Source: Arthrobacter sp. B2a2-09 (GTDB taxonomy: Bacteria; Actinomycetota; Actinomycetes; Actinomycetales; Micrococcaceae). From it: 64,000 nucleotides of DNA. A model generated the notes under the pieces. The model was not told the DNA's origin and did not search any database. It worked only from the letters and a program-made list of their open reading frames with translations. Below are positions 9,420-19,503 of this stretch, in pieces; within the stretch, counting starts at the first letter, position 1, and each line of letters opens with the position of its first letter. The translations under genes and the position numbers were made by a program. Location of the stretch: NCBI RefSeq assembly GCF_027587375.1, contig NZ_JAMXIC010000002.1, forward strand, positions 248,001-312,000. Reading direction: 5' to 3'.

Positions 9420-10307
9420 ATGGGAGCCCAGATCCGGGTCTACCGCCAGAAGATCAGCTCGACGACGTCGATGCGCAAGATCTTCAAGGCGATGGAACTG
9501 ATCGCTACCTCGCGCATCGGTAAGGCCCGCGCCCGCTTGGCAGCTTCGCTGCCTTACGCAAACGCGATCACCCGTGCCGTTTCTGCTGTCGCAAGCCAGA
9601 GCGAAATCGATCACCCGCTTGTCACCGAGCCGGAGCAGATCCGCCGTGCCGCCGTCCTGGTTATCACCTCGGACCGTGGCCTGGCTGGTTCTTACTCGGC
9701 GAGCGTGCTCAAGCAGGCCGAAGGACTCAATGAACTTCTCCGAGCAGAGGGCAAGGAGGTCAAGACCTACCTGGTTGGCCGTAAGGCCCAGGCATACTTC
9801 GACTTCCGCAGCCGTTCGTACTCCCGCGTATGGACCGGCGGAACGGACGCACCGGAATTCAAGACTGCAAGGGAAATCGGCGCCGCTCTTCTCGAAGAGT
9901 TCGCAAACGACTTCGCTGAGGGTGGCGTGGACGAGATCCACGTCGTTTACACCCGCTTCAAGTCGATGGTGACGCAGGAGCCCACAGTTGTTCGACTGCT
10001 GCCGCTCGAAGTTGAAGAGCAGGCAGTCAGTGAGTCCGAGCTTCTGCCGCTGTACGAGTTCGAACCGGAATCGGAGCAGGTGCTTGACGCGCTGCTGCCG
10101 CGTTACATCGAGTCCCGCATCTTCGCAGCAATGCTGCAGGCAGCAGCTTCCGAGCTCGCCGCCCGCCAGCGCGCCATGAAGTCGGCAGGCGACAACGCGA
10201 CCGATCTGATCAAGAAGTACACGCGTCTGCGCAACACGGCCCGCCAGGCTGAGATCACGCAGGAGCTTTCCGAAATCGTGGCCGGCGCCGACGCCCTGAG
10301 CGCGTAG
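9420..10307 (+). CDS. atpG: F1Fo ATP synthase subunit gamma
   Basis: Central rotor shaft, 295 residues. The N-terminal [31 protein letters not shown] and C-terminal [19 protein letters not shown] segments are the conserved coiled coil that turns inside the alpha/beta hexamer. ATG 9420 follows AGGAAAGGAAATGT. The 93-base gap from atpA contains a strong hairpin (9336-9366). Confidence 0.97.
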   Translation: MGAQIRVYRQKISSTTSMRKIFKAMELIATSRIGKARARLAASLPYANAITRAVSAVASQSEIDHPLVTEPEQIRRAAVLVITSDRGLAGSYSASVLKQAEGLNELLRAEGKEVKTYLVGRKAQAYFDFRSRSYSRVWTGGTDAPEFKTAREIGAALLEEFANDFAEGGVDEIHVVYTRFKSMVTQEPTVVRLLPLEVEEQAVSESELLPLYEFEPESEQVLDALLPRYIESRIFAAMLQAAASELAARQRAMKSAGDNATDLIKKYTRLRNTARQAEITQELSEIVAGADALSA

Positions 10308-10351
10308 CCGCCGGTGCCTGGTTCGGCGCAAGCTGCACCTGCACCAAATAG

Positions 10352-11848
<1,497 letters not shown>

Positions 11849-11849
11849 T

Positions 11850-12134
11850 ATGGCTGAGCTCGAGGTTGAGATTGTCGCAGCGGACCACTTCGTGTGGTCC
11901 GGTGCGGCCAAGATGGTCAAGGCCCGCACCAGCGATGGTGAAATCGGGATCCTGCCGGGCCACTCGCCGCTCCTCGCCATTCTGGCCGCGGGCGAGCTGG
12001 CCATCGAGCCGGTTACCGGAGACCGCCTCGCAGTAGTTGTGGACGGCGGGTTCTTCTCCGTCGACAACAACCGCGTGGTGATCGTCGCTGACAACGCCCA
12101 GCTGGGCGATTCAGCTACTGCGGGGATCCGATAG
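11850..12134 (+). CDS. atpC: F1Fo ATP synthase subunit epsilon
   Basis: 94 residues. The N-terminal beta-sandwich is complete (MAELEVEIVAADHFVWSG, GEIGILPGHSPLLAILA). The C-terminal two-helix arm present in E. coli epsilon is largely missing, as is usual for short actinobacterial epsilon subunits. ATG 11850 lies one base after the atpD stop (TAGTATG). It closes the atp operon. Confidence 0.95.
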   Translation: MAELEVEIVAADHFVWSGAAKMVKARTSDGEIGILPGHSPLLAILAAGELAIEPVTGDRLAVVVDGGFFSVDNNRVVIVADNAQLGDSATAGIR

Positions 12135-12144
12135 CAAGACCTTG

Positions 12145-12576
12145 ATGGACGATTCTGCTATTCCGTTCATCGCCTTGGCAACGGCGTTTGCGTTGCTGCT
12201 CTTTACACTGTGCCTCGTCGGGGTGCGCCGCTTCAATTTGCGGCGCGCCCTGGGCACGGTTGACGCCTCCATTTGCACGGCTGGAAACAGCTGGCGGATG
12301 GGGGTTTGTCGTTATCAGGACTCGGAGCTTGAGTGGTTCCGCCTGCTCTCGCTCAGCTTCCGTCCAAAACACAGTTTCCGCCGCAGCTCCTTGGAGCTCT
12401 TGGGTCGCCGGAAGCCAACGGAGGAAGAGCTGACGAGGCTTCAGCCCGACGTCGTGGTTGTCGAACTCCAGCATGAAGGCCAGCGGTTCATGTTGGCGAT
12501 GAGATTTGATGCCTACGCCGGGTTGTCGTCTTGGCTGGAAGCCGGCCCTGTGGTGGGCGTCGGCACCTGGCGCTGA
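12145..12576 (+). CDS. DUF2550 family membrane-anchored protein
   Basis: 143 residues with one N-terminal membrane helix (about 6-28) and a soluble part containing WRMGVCRYQDSELEWFRLLSLSFRP, the DUF2550 signature. The family has no established function. It sits directly after atpC in many actinobacteria (the mycobacterial counterpart is Rv1312), and here starts 10 bases after atpC, so it is probably co-transcribed. ATG 12145 was taken over the adjoining TTG 12142. Confidence 0.82.
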   Translation: MDDSAIPFIALATAFALLLFTLCLVGVRRFNLRRALGTVDASICTAGNSWRMGVCRYQDSELEWFRLLSLSFRPKHSFRRSSLELLGRRKPTEEELTRLQPDVVVVELQHEGQRFMLAMRFDAYAGLSSWLEAGPVVGVGTWR

Positions 12577-12581
12577 GGACA

Positions 12582-13853
12582 GTGGACTTCCCGTACAACG
12601 TGAGCCTAGTTGATGGTCCGTTCTATTGGACCATCCTTGGCGCCGGAATTGCCGGGAGCGCATTCCTCCTCCTGCGACGAGGCTGGCGCTGGTTGCTTTC
12701 CATAGTTGTTTCGCTTGTCGTGGCAAGCGGAGTTGTCGCAGTCATCCATTGGCTGCTCGTCAACGTTCTTACCGTGTTCCCAGAGGATCTCCCCATCGAT
12801 GTCCTCGTTTGGTCGACGGTTGCCTTCTCTGCGTTGGTCCTCCTCCTTTTCCGGTTTCCCGGTTCCTCGTGGCGCGGCAGGAGCGCGGCAGGAATCTCAT
12901 TCTTCGCTGTATTGCTCCTTTCCGCGCTTCAGATCAACAGCTATTTCGGACTCAACCACACGTCGGCTGATCTCTTCGGCCACAATGTGGGACGGATCCC
13001 GGAGCTTGAGGAGGCGTTCAAAAGGGGTGTTTCCGGAACCCAGCCGGCGTCAGCGCTTGATGGGGGAATAGTCCGCAGGGCATCGATTCCCGGTATCGAA
13101 TCCGGTTTCAAGGCCCAGGACGCTTTCATTTACCTGCCGCCGGCCTACTTGGCCAGCGATCGCAGCCAATTACCCGTACTGGTTTTGTTTGCCGGCCAGC
13201 CCGGACGTCCCGCCGATTGGCTGACCGGCGGCCTGCTTGAGCCGACGATGAATACCTTTGCCGCCTCGCACGGAGGAGTGGCGCCCGTTGTGGTGGTGGT
13301 CGATCCAAACGGTTCCGATACCGCAAACACGATGTGCATGGACAGTCGGATCGCACGTGCCGACACCTACCTCGCGATCGATGTTCCGCGCTGGATCAAC
13401 TCGACGCTCGAGGTTTCCGCCGACCCAAGGAAGTGGGCCGTTGGAGGGTTCTCCTTCGGTGCAACCTGTGCCGTGCAGATGACCACGCTTCACCCCGAAA
13501 TCTACCCTTCCTTCATCGCCTTCTCGGGAGAGCGGGAGCCTTCACTTGGTCCTGATCGCAGGCGGACCATCCAGACCGCATTTGGCGGCGACTCCGCGGC
13601 CTTCGACGCCCTGACACCGTTGACCCTGATGAAACAGCGAAGCTACGACGGCCATGCAGGCTTCTTCGCCGTCGGGGCAGCGGACAGTGAATTCACCCGG
13701 TTCGCCACCGAGCTAGCGGCAGCTGCCCGCGTCTCCGGGTTCGACGTCAGGCACGCTTCGGTTGCCGGGGCCGGCCACTCGTGGGCCGTGGCCGTACAAG
13801 AGCTTCCTTCTGCCATGGAATTCCTGGCCCCTCGATGGGGGCTCGTTAAGTGA
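12582..13853 (+). CDS. Membrane-anchored alpha/beta-hydrolase (esterase D/antigen 85-like), possible aminoacyl-lipid hydrolase
   Basis: 423 residues. Four hydrophobic helices in the first 130 residues are followed by an extracytoplasmic alpha/beta-hydrolase domain with nucleophile motif GGFSFG (near 289-293) and a candidate catalytic histidine in AGAGHSWAV near the C-terminus. It overlaps the MprF-like gene by 4 bases (GTGA). Hydrolases of this fold are encoded next to aminoacyl-phosphatidylglycerol synthases in other Gram-positive bacteria and remove the amino acid from the lipid; that role here is inference. GTG 12582 is the preferred start (GAGGA just upstream), but GTG 12600 is possible. 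Confidence 0.72.
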   Translation: MDFPYNVSLVDGPFYWTILGAGIAGSAFLLLRRGWRWLLSIVVSLVVASGVVAVIHWLLVNVLTVFPEDLPIDVLVWSTVAFSALVLLLFRFPGSSWRGRSAAGISFFAVLLLSALQINSYFGLNHTSADLFGHNVGRIPELEEAFKRGVSGTQPASALDGGIVRRASIPGIESGFKAQDAFIYLPPAYLASDRSQLPVLVLFAGQPGRPADWLTGGLLEPTMNTFAASHGGVAPVVVVVDPNGSDTANTMCMDSRIARADTYLAIDVPRWINSTLEVSADPRKWAVGGFSFGATCAVQMTTLHPEIYPSFIAFSGEREPSLGPDRRRTIQTAFGGDSAAFDALTPLTLMKQRSYDGHAGFFAVGAADSEFTRFATELAAAARVSGFDVRHASVAGAGHSWAVAVQELPSAMEFLAPRWGLVK

Positions 13854-16414
13854 GTACCCAGGAAGCCCAGTTGGCCAAGGAACAGGCGGCTGCTCCCGAA
13901 GATGCCAAGCCCGCGCGGAAGATGGCGGCCGCGCTTGCCCGGGCCGTGCTTGGCAACGTGGCTGCCCATATTGGCGCGATCCCCTTCACCGTGATTGTGC
14001 TCGCGCTGTACCTGCTCAGTCCGGCGATCTTCGACTCCGATACCGGGTACGGCCCAGACGTGTTGCGGCATCTCACGAGCGTGAGCGGCGGAGGATTGAA
14101 AGCGGGGGACTGGTGGTCCATCTGGACCTCGATGTTTTTTGCCGCCAACCCCTTCGACTACGTCATGAGCTCGTTGTTGCTCGTCGTCCTGTTGGGTTCC
14201 TCAGAGCGCAAGTTGGGGTGGTTCCGCACGGCAGCGGGCTTCTTTGGCGGGCAGTTCGCCACGGTCACCGCTTTTTTGTTGGTGGTCCAGTTGGCAGCAT
14301 ACGCCGACGACGGTTGGCTGGGGCGGATGATGGATGCCAGGACCTCCGGCCCCCTTCCGGCAACCCTCTTCGTTTCGATGGCGGCCAGTGGCCTTCTACC
14401 GACCCTGTGGCGTCGGCGCCTCAGGGCGACGGTTGTGTCCCTGGCGCTTCTCTTGGTCCTGTACGTTGGCGACCCCTCGGCCGTCATGGCCCTGACCGGT
14501 GCCCTGCTCGGGCTCGGGACCGGTCTGTGGCTCCAGCTCGACCACGGTATTCAACCGAGCCACCGTGCGACCAGGCGGGAGACGCGGAACCTGTTGTCAG
14601 TCATGGTGGCGATTTTCGGCGTCGGGCCCTTGGTGGCGGGCGCCGTGAGGAGCCCGGCGGGGCCGCTGGCATTGCTCCGCGAAATGGTCCTGAACCCTGT
14701 TCCGACGCTCAACCAGTTGCAGGCCAACTGCGGCGGAACCGTGGACATCAGTTGCCTGGAACTTGGACGCCAGGGCTATCCTGGGCCGGCCGGCGTAGCC
14801 CTCGCGGTGGTACCCGCGTTGCTGCTCTTGATCTGTGCGGTGGGCATGCGCCAAGGAAGGCGCTTGGCCCTGAAAATCGCCATCGGCGTGCAACTCGGCG
14901 TCGTGGCGCTGTCCTTCGCCTATCTGGTGTTGTTTGCCAGCATTCCGCATTTTCCAGGACGAGGCCGCACCGTCGTCATGGGCTCCGCGGTATTCCACAT
15001 CCTGACCCTCGCCCTGGTTCCCCTTATCCTGGCGGTTCTGCTTTTCCTGTTCAGGGGCAACTTTGTGGTGGGCTCGAGGGCGCCGCTCCGCCGGAAGATG
15101 GCGTGGCTGGTCGGCAGTACGTGGCTCGTATTGGCGAGTGGCTACACCGGGGCCTGGCTCGGCTCGGGCGGTTTGACGCACGACGGCGGAATCCTGGGTC
15201 TCATTGCGGAACTCGCCCGGCAGTATCTTCCCTTGCCCATACCCACGGCTTTCGGTCGCGTGTTCGCAGAGCGAAGCGCCGCCGAGTCAATATTGTTCGC
15301 GTGGTCCGGGATCATCTTCTGGCTCGTGGCGCTGGCAGCGGTGTGGACGCTGCTTCTCAAACGGCAGCACGGCCCTGGCGGTGACGATCCGGCTCGCTTG
15401 GCGGCCAGGGGTTTGGTCAAGCGCGGCGGGGAGTCCCTTTCCTGGATGGCGCTATGGGAGCCGAACAAGTTCTGGTTCACTCCCGGAATGGACGCCGGAA
15501 TTGCCTACCAGCAGCACGGAAACGTCGCATTGACCCTCGCCGGACCGTTCGGTGATCCCGCACAAGCGCCTGCCGCGACCGAGGGCTTTCTGGACTATTG
15601 CGCGCACCATGCATTGGTGCCGTGCCTTTATTCCTGCACTGAGGAATTGTGGCCGATGCTGCGATCCACGGGATTTCGCCGCATTGCGGTTGCCCAGGAA
15701 ACGCGGCTCTCCATCCGCGACCTCGAATTCACGGGCAAAGCGTGGCAAAACGTGCGCACGGCCAGGAACCGCGCACTGAAGGCCGGCGTCGAAGCCCGGT
15801 GGGGGCGCTATTCGGAGTTCCCGCAACACATACGCTCCCAGCTCGGCGAGGTGTCGGAAGAGTGGGCCGCCCGGAAAAAAGTACCTGAAATGGGCTTTAC
15901 CTTGGGTTCCCTCGACGAGCTGATGGACGACGAAGTGCTTTGCTGCATAGCCGTCGATGGCAAAGGCTTTGTCTACGGGGTCACCAGCTGGCTACCGGTG
16001 TTTCGTGACGGCCAAGTGATCAGCTGGACGTTGGATTTCATGCGCCGACGCAGCGATGCCTTCCCTGGCCTCATGGAATTCATGATTGCCTCGGCAGTCC
16101 ACGAGTTGCGACAGGGAGTGGAGGTCATTTCCTTGTCGGGCTCACCTTTGGCTGGGGAGACCGAGGAATTCTCCCGCGGGGAAGCCGGCATGGCGGGCAT
16201 TCTCGACCTCGTTGGCAGGACCTTGGAGCCCGTTTACGGATTCCGCTCGCTGGCCCGCTTCAAATCGAGGTTCCAGCCGGAGTACCGGACTTTGTATATG
16301 TACTACCAAGACAGCCTGGAGATTCCCGCGATTGGCGCTGCGCTAAGCCGGGCATATTTGCCAGGGCTGTCCGTTCGGCAAACTGCGAGGCTTCTCCGCA
16401 CCCTCGTTGCCTGA
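13850..16414 (+). CDS. MprF-like lipid aminoacyltransferase with rhomboid-like membrane domain
   Basis: 854 residues. The N-terminal half (about 35-510) is highly hydrophobic with a dozen or more helices; the first seven resemble a rhomboid-type fold (DWWSIWTSMFFA, SMAASGLLPTLWRR). The C-terminal 330 residues form a DUF2156/LPG-synthase domain (SWMALWEPNKFWF, MGFTLGSLDELMDDE, WTLDFMRRRSDAFPGLMEFMI, SLSGSPLAG), which transfers an amino acid from aminoacyl-tRNA to a membrane lipid. Such modification lowers surface negative charge and protects against cationic peptides. GTG 13850 overlaps the hydrolase stop, so both enzymes are made together. Amino acid and lipid specificity are unknown. Confidence 0.8.
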   Translation: MSTQEAQLAKEQAAAPEDAKPARKMAAALARAVLGNVAAHIGAIPFTVIVLALYLLSPAIFDSDTGYGPDVLRHLTSVSGGGLKAGDWWSIWTSMFFAANPFDYVMSSLLLVVLLGSSERKLGWFRTAAGFFGGQFATVTAFLLVVQLAAYADDGWLGRMMDARTSGPLPATLFVSMAASGLLPTLWRRRLRATVVSLALLLVLYVGDPSAVMALTGALLGLGTGLWLQLDHGIQPSHRATRRETRNLLSVMVAIFGVGPLVAGAVRSPAGPLALLREMVLNPVPTLNQLQANCGGTVDISCLELGRQGYPGPAGVALAVVPALLLLICAVGMRQGRRLALKIAIGVQLGVVALSFAYLVLFASIPHFPGRGRTVVMGSAVFHILTLALVPLILAVLLFLFRGNFVVGSRAPLRRKMAWLVGSTWLVLASGYTGAWLGSGGLTHDGGILGLIAELARQYLPLPIPTAFGRVFAERSAAESILFAWSGIIFWLVALAAVWTLLLKRQHGPGGDDPARLAARGLVKRGGESLSWMALWEPNKFWFTPGMDAGIAYQQHGNVALTLAGPFGDPAQAPAATEGFLDYCAHHALVPCLYSCTEELWPMLRSTGFRRIAVAQETRLSIRDLEFTGKAWQNVRTARNRALKAGVEARWGRYSEFPQHIRSQLGEVSEEWAARKKVPEMGFTLGSLDELMDDEVLCCIAVDGKGFVYGVTSWLPVFRDGQVISWTLDFMRRRSDAFPGLMEFMIASAVHELRQGVEVISLSGSPLAGETEEFSRGEAGMAGILDLVGRTLEPVYGFRSLARFKSRFQPEYRTLYMYYQDSLEIPAIGAALSRAYLPGLSVRQTARLLRTLVA

Positions 16415-16418
16415 CAAA

Positions 16419-16484
16419 CCCAAGTAGCTCGCACTTATTGTCGTTTTGACGGCTCATAACGACAACAACTGCGAGTTAGTTGGG
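16419..16484. repeat. 66-base imperfect palindrome (REP/bidirectional-terminator-like element)
   Basis: Two arms of about 32 bases are inverted copies: CCCAAGTAGCTCGCACTTAT (start 16419) continues to TTGTCGTTTTGA, and the other side reads back from 16484 as CCCAACTAACTCGCAGTTGT then TTGTCGTTATGA. About 27 of 32 positions match. It begins 5 bases after the stop of the MprF-like gene. Such palindromes are typical of dispersed intergenic repeats; whether others exist in the genome cannot be seen here. Confidence 0.85.
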
Positions 16485-16489
16485 AAGGA

Positions 16490-16524
16490 GAAAGGGGTCC
16501 CGCATCCTGTGCGGAACCCCTTTC
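16490..16524 (-). terminator. Terminator hairpin of the cold-shock gene
   Basis: GAAAGGGGT at 16490-16498 pairs with ACCCCTTTC at 16516-16524, and CCGCA with TGCGG inside, leaving one mismatch and a 5-base loop. Read on the minus strand the hairpin is followed by a pyrimidine-rich stretch. It lies 34 bases beyond the cspA stop and back-to-back with the large palindrome. Confidence 0.75.
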
Positions 16525-16557
16525 ATTGAATCTGCGAGCAGAATTCAAGCAATCAAA

Positions 16558-16761
16558 CTAGACGGCGGTTACGCCGGTGGCCTGCGGGCCCTTTGCGCCC
16601 TGACCGATCTCGAACTGAACACGCTGGTTCTCGTCGAGGGTGCGGAATCCGCCGGTCTGGATCTCGGAGTAGTGGACAAAGACGTCGCCTTCGGCGTCGT
16701 CCGGGGTGATGAAGCCGAAGCCCTTTTCAGCGTTGAACCACTTTACGGTGCCCAGTGCCAT
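16558..16761 (-). CDS. cspA: Cold-shock protein (CspA family)
   Basis: 67-residue OB-fold nucleic-acid chaperone. RNP1 (KGFGFI) and RNP2 (VFVHYSEI) motifs are intact, in [22 protein letters not shown]. It binds single-stranded RNA and DNA and melts mRNA structure at low temperature. GAGGAG (16770-16775) lies 8 bases before ATG 16761. The upstream leader contains two hairpins, consistent with the long structured leaders of csp mRNAs. Confidence 0.97.
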   Translation of the reverse strand: MALGTVKWFNAEKGFGFITPDDAEGDVFVHYSEIQTGGFRTLDENQRVQFEIGQGAKGPQATGVTAV

Positions 16762-17085
16762 TTTTGTTTCTCCTCATTGTGGAACTTTTAAGTCCGGCAC
16801 ACCGCGTGCCGGCCTTGGTTACTCCGCGAGAAGACCTGGTTTTCCGCCCAAGCAAGGCTTGGTTGGCTTCGCAGGAGCTTCACGCTCGCAACACGTCTTG
16901 CGAGCATGAATCACACCTACACAAAGACTGCTACAACACTTTCATGGCGGATACTGGAGGTCAACGGTCTGCTGGGGAATTCCGACAAATTTTAAGTAAA
17001 AAGAAGGTAACGGAAGAAAGCGCCCGCCCGCCACTGGAGCCGCCATTGGGTGCCTGCAAATTCGGCCAAGGCCAGCCAATCCCCC
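16762..17085 (-). promoter_or_regulatory. Gene-free stretch: presumed cspA leader with two hairpins
   Basis: No convincing gene is visible in these 324 bases. Read toward cspA, the stretch holds a ribosome-binding site, a hairpin with 7-base arms (CCGGCAC 16794-16800 and GTGCCGG 16806-16812) and a second with 8-base arms (GCTCGCAA 16884-16891 and TTGCGAGC 16898-16905). The rest, up to the nagA stop, is relatively A+T-rich around 16980-17010. I could not place a promoter with confidence. Confidence 0.5.
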
Positions 17086-18333
17086 CTAAGCCAGCCAATC
17101 ACCATTGCGCAATACACCCGCGAGTTGCAGCTCCTTGTCCACGACGACGAGATCGGCCCGCAGGCCCCGGCGCAGGCCGCCAAGTTCATCGGAGAGCCCC
17201 AGGACTGCGGCGGGAACCGTCGTCGCCGATCCGACTGCGTCGGCGAGTCCGACGCCGGCCGCAACCGTGCGCCTGACGACGTCGAGCATGGTGGCAGTGC
17301 CGCCGGCGATGGATCCTGTGGCGTCCAAGGTAGCCACACCGTCCGTCACGGTCACCGGGGAGGGGCCCAGCATGTAGTTTCCGTCGGAGAGTCCCGCCGC
17401 CGCCATTGAATCGGTCACAAGGACAACGTTTGCCGCGCCTACGAGCTGAAAAACAGTAGCCACCGTGCTTGGATCCAGGTGGGTACCGTCCGCTATCAGT
17501 TCCACCACGGCCTTGCCTTCTTGGGCCGTGCGAAGGGAGGCAGCCACAGGGCCGGGGGCGCGGTGGTGCATGGGAGGCATGCCATTGAACAAGTGCGTGA
17601 CAGTCGGCAAAGAGCTGACGCCGTCGAAACCAGCCGATTCCAAGCCCTCCCGTGCCGCGGTGAGGGAAGCGGCGGCCGTCGCGTCGTCGCAATCCGTGTG
17701 GCCGAGGGACGGCGTCACCCCGTGGAACGTCATCAGGTCCACTAGTGCCGCGGCGCCGGGAAGCTCGGGGGCGTAGGTCATGGTGGCGAGCTTGCCGGCA
17801 GCCGCTTCAACGAGCTCGGTCATGAGATCCAAGTCCGGGTCCAGCAGATAGGCAGGGTTCTGCGCGCCGCAGCGGGCATGGGAGAGGAAGGGCCCTTCGA
17901 GGTGGATTCCAGCTACGAGTCCTTCATCGGCCAAGCGTACGTATAGCTCGATGCCGCGGAGCAGGTCTTCCCGGGGCGCCGTGACCATGCTGGCGAGGAG
18001 GGTTGTGGTTCCGGAGCGGTGCAGGAAATCGATGGCTTTGCGTGCCGAGGATTCATCGGCGCCAGGGAAGTCGCCTCCGTTGCCGCCATGGCAGTGCACA
18101 TCCACGAATCCGGGAACGATGTACCGTTCCGCGGGGAAATCGGTCCGGGGAGTTTCCTCGAACCCTTCGAAGGCTGCTTCGTGGAATTCGGCGGCCGGTC
18201 CGGCGAAGGCGATGCGGTCGTCCTCCACCGCCACCAGGCCATCTTCGATCACCACACCGTCGCTGACGATGGTTCCGGTAATCAGGTGGCGCACAGGCGC
18301 AGAAGAAGATACAGGCCGGTCTGGGACAGTCAT
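17086..18333 (-). CDS. nagA: N-acetylglucosamine-6-phosphate deacetylase
   Basis: 415-residue amidohydrolase that converts GlcNAc-6-phosphate to glucosamine-6-phosphate plus acetate. The metal site HxH is in VPGFVDVHCHGGNGGDF (near 80), HLEGPFLS (near 145), SLGHTDCD, THLFNGMPPMHHR and the catalytic aspartate in LVTDSMAAAG (near 298) are present. ATG 18333 has the hexamer TAGAAT exactly 6 bases upstream on its own strand, pointing to a leaderless mRNA. The partner deaminase nagB is 10 kb away on the other strand. Confidence 0.95.
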   Translation of the reverse strand: MTVPDRPVSSSAPVRHLITGTIVSDGVVIEDGLVAVEDDRIAFAGPAAEFHEAAFEGFEETPRTDFPAERYIVPGFVDVHCHGGNGGDFPGADESSARKAIDFLHRSGTTTLLASMVTAPREDLLRGIELYVRLADEGLVAGIHLEGPFLSHARCGAQNPAYLLDPDLDLMTELVEAAAGKLATMTYAPELPGAAALVDLMTFHGVTPSLGHTDCDDATAAASLTAAREGLESAGFDGVSSLPTVTHLFNGMPPMHHRAPGPVAASLRTAQEGKAVVELIADGTHLDPSTVATVFQLVGAANVVLVTDSMAAAGLSDGNYMLGPSPVTVTDGVATLDATGSIAGGTATMLDVVRRTVAAGVGLADAVGSATTVPAAVLGLSDELGGLRRGLRADLVVVDKELQLAGVLRNGDWLA

Positions 18334-18339
18334 GCTTTG

Positions 18340-18345
18340 ATTCTA
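18340..18345 (-). promoter_or_regulatory. Leaderless -10 element of nagA
   Basis: TAGAAT on the minus strand ends 6 bases before ATG 18333. No Shine-Dalgarno sequence is present, so transcription probably starts at the start codon. Confidence 0.6.
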
Positions 18346-18388
18346 GTTGCCGGGGCCAGCCCCTGACTGGGTTTCCCCGGGATGAAGG

Positions 18389-19084
18389 CTAGAACAAGCG
18401 TGACTCGCTGTCGTCTACGCCGCGCATCGCGTCATAGTCCAGGGTGATGCAGTCGATTCCGCGGTCGTTGGCAAGGACCTTTGCCTGCGGCTTGATCTGC
18501 TGGGCGGCGAAAATGCCCCGCACCGGCGCCAGCAGCGGATCGCGGTTGAGCAGTTCAAGGTAGCGCGTGAGCTGCTCGACGCCGTCGATGTCGCCGCGCC
18601 GCTTGAGCTCGACGGCGACTGTCCGGCCCTCGCCGTCCCGGGCGAGGATGTCCACCGGACCGATGGCAGTGAAGTATTCGCGCCGGATGAGCGAATAACC
18701 GGTGCCAAGGGTTTCGATCTGCTCGGCGAGCAGTCGCTGCAGATCAGCTTCGACCCCGTCCTTGATGAGCCCGGGGTCCGTTCCGAGGTCGTGGGAAGTG
18801 TCATGGAGTTGCTCGTAGATGTTGATGATGAGCCGGTCATCGGTCTTGGCCGACTGCACGGTCCACTGCTCCACCACGCCTTCTTCGACCTCGGTCTCCT
18901 CCGGCGTGGTCACCCGCAGGTTAGCGGGCGGGCTCATCCAGTTCAGCGGCTTGTAGGAGCCGCCGTCGGAGTGGACCAGCACGGAACCATCGGATTTGAC
19001 GAGCAAAAGCCGGGTGGCAAGCGGGAGATGGGCCTTGAGGCGGCCAACGTAATCTACGGAACAACGGGCTATGACGAGTCGCAC
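18389..19084 (-). CDS. nucS: Mismatch-specific endonuclease NucS (EndoMS)
   Basis: 231 residues. The RecB-like nuclease core has the catalytic pattern [10 protein letters not shown]...[10 protein letters not shown] (near 143-163, D and ExK), and the N-terminal [21 protein letters not shown] is the DNA-binding and dimerisation part. In actinobacteria, which lack MutS and MutL, NucS makes double-strand cuts at mismatches and prevents mutation. GTG 19084 is the start; TAAAGT lies 6 bases upstream, again without a Shine-Dalgarno site. Confidence 0.95.
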   Translation of the reverse strand: MRLVIARCSVDYVGRLKAHLPLATRLLLVKSDGSVLVHSDGGSYKPLNWMSPPANLRVTTPEETEVEEGVVEQWTVQSAKTDDRLIINIYEQLHDTSHDLGTDPGLIKDGVEADLQRLLAEQIETLGTGYSLIRREYFTAIGPVDILARDGEGRTVAVELKRRGDIDGVEQLTRYLELLNRDPLLAPVRGIFAAQQIKPQAKVLANDRGIDCITLDYDAMRGVDDSESRLF

Positions 19085-19090
19085 CGCTCC

Positions 19091-19096
19091 ACTTTA
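19091..19096 (-). promoter_or_regulatory. Leaderless -10 element of nucS
   Basis: TAAAGT on the minus strand, 6 bases before GTG 19084. Confidence 0.5.
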
Positions 19097-19140
19097 CTTC
19101 CTCTGCCGCTTCCTCTGCCGCGCGCAACTGGCGACTGGGG

Positions 19141-19146
19141 CAGAAT
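19141..19146 (+). promoter_or_regulatory. Leaderless -10 element of the small zinc-site protein gene
   Basis: CAGAAT, 6 bases before ATG 19153. It deviates from TAnnnT at the first base. Confidence 0.4.
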
Positions 19147-19152
19147 GGAGTC

Positions 19153-19485
19153 ATGCCCCGCTCCAACCGCCCCCGACGCACCGAATCAGCCAAGGCAAGC
19201 TGGAAACGGACAGGCGAGTCGCAGGAACTGGATCTGGAACGTGCCCGTTCGGGCATTGCCCGCAGGGAAAGCGCCCCCGACGGCGAGTGGATGGTCCGGA
19301 CCATGACCGCAAGGAATGGCGAGAAGACCTATATCTGTCCCGGTTGTTCGATGGCCATCATGCCCGGAATCGCCCACTTGGTGGTGTGGTCCGAGACGCA
19401 CCTCTTCGGCGATGCCGCAGGGTTGGCGGAACGCCGCCACTGGCACAACAACTGCTGGACGGGCCGAACCTACAGGTACCGCTGA
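19153..19485 (+). CDS. Small conserved protein with Cys/His zinc-like motif
   Basis: 110 residues. A basic N-terminus (MPRSNRPRRTESAK) is followed by YICPGCSMAIMPGIAHLVVW and HWHNNCW; the CxxC and HxxNC pairs could bind one zinc ion, as in HNH-like or treble-clef folds. Proteins of this type are often labelled ATP/GTP-binding protein in actinobacteria without evidence. It diverges from nucS, with a gap of 68 bases. No function can be assigned. Confidence 0.7.
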   Translation: MPRSNRPRRTESAKASWKRTGESQELDLERARSGIARRESAPDGEWMVRTMTARNGEKTYICPGCSMAIMPGIAHLVVWSETHLFGDAAGLAERRHWHNNCWTGRTYRYR

Positions 19486-19490
19486 GCACT

Positions 19491-19496
19491 TAAGCT
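19491..19496 (+). promoter_or_regulatory. Leaderless -10 element of the alpha/beta-hydrolase gene
   Basis: TAAGCT, 7 bases before ATG 19504, no Shine-Dalgarno sequence. Confidence 0.45.
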
Positions 19497-19503
19497 TGGA
19501 AGC

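Noticed and set aside
13762..15384. 540-codon open frame inside the MprF-like gene
   Set aside because: No recognisable domain; its sequence is the Arg/Gly/His-rich shadow of the membrane-protein frame.
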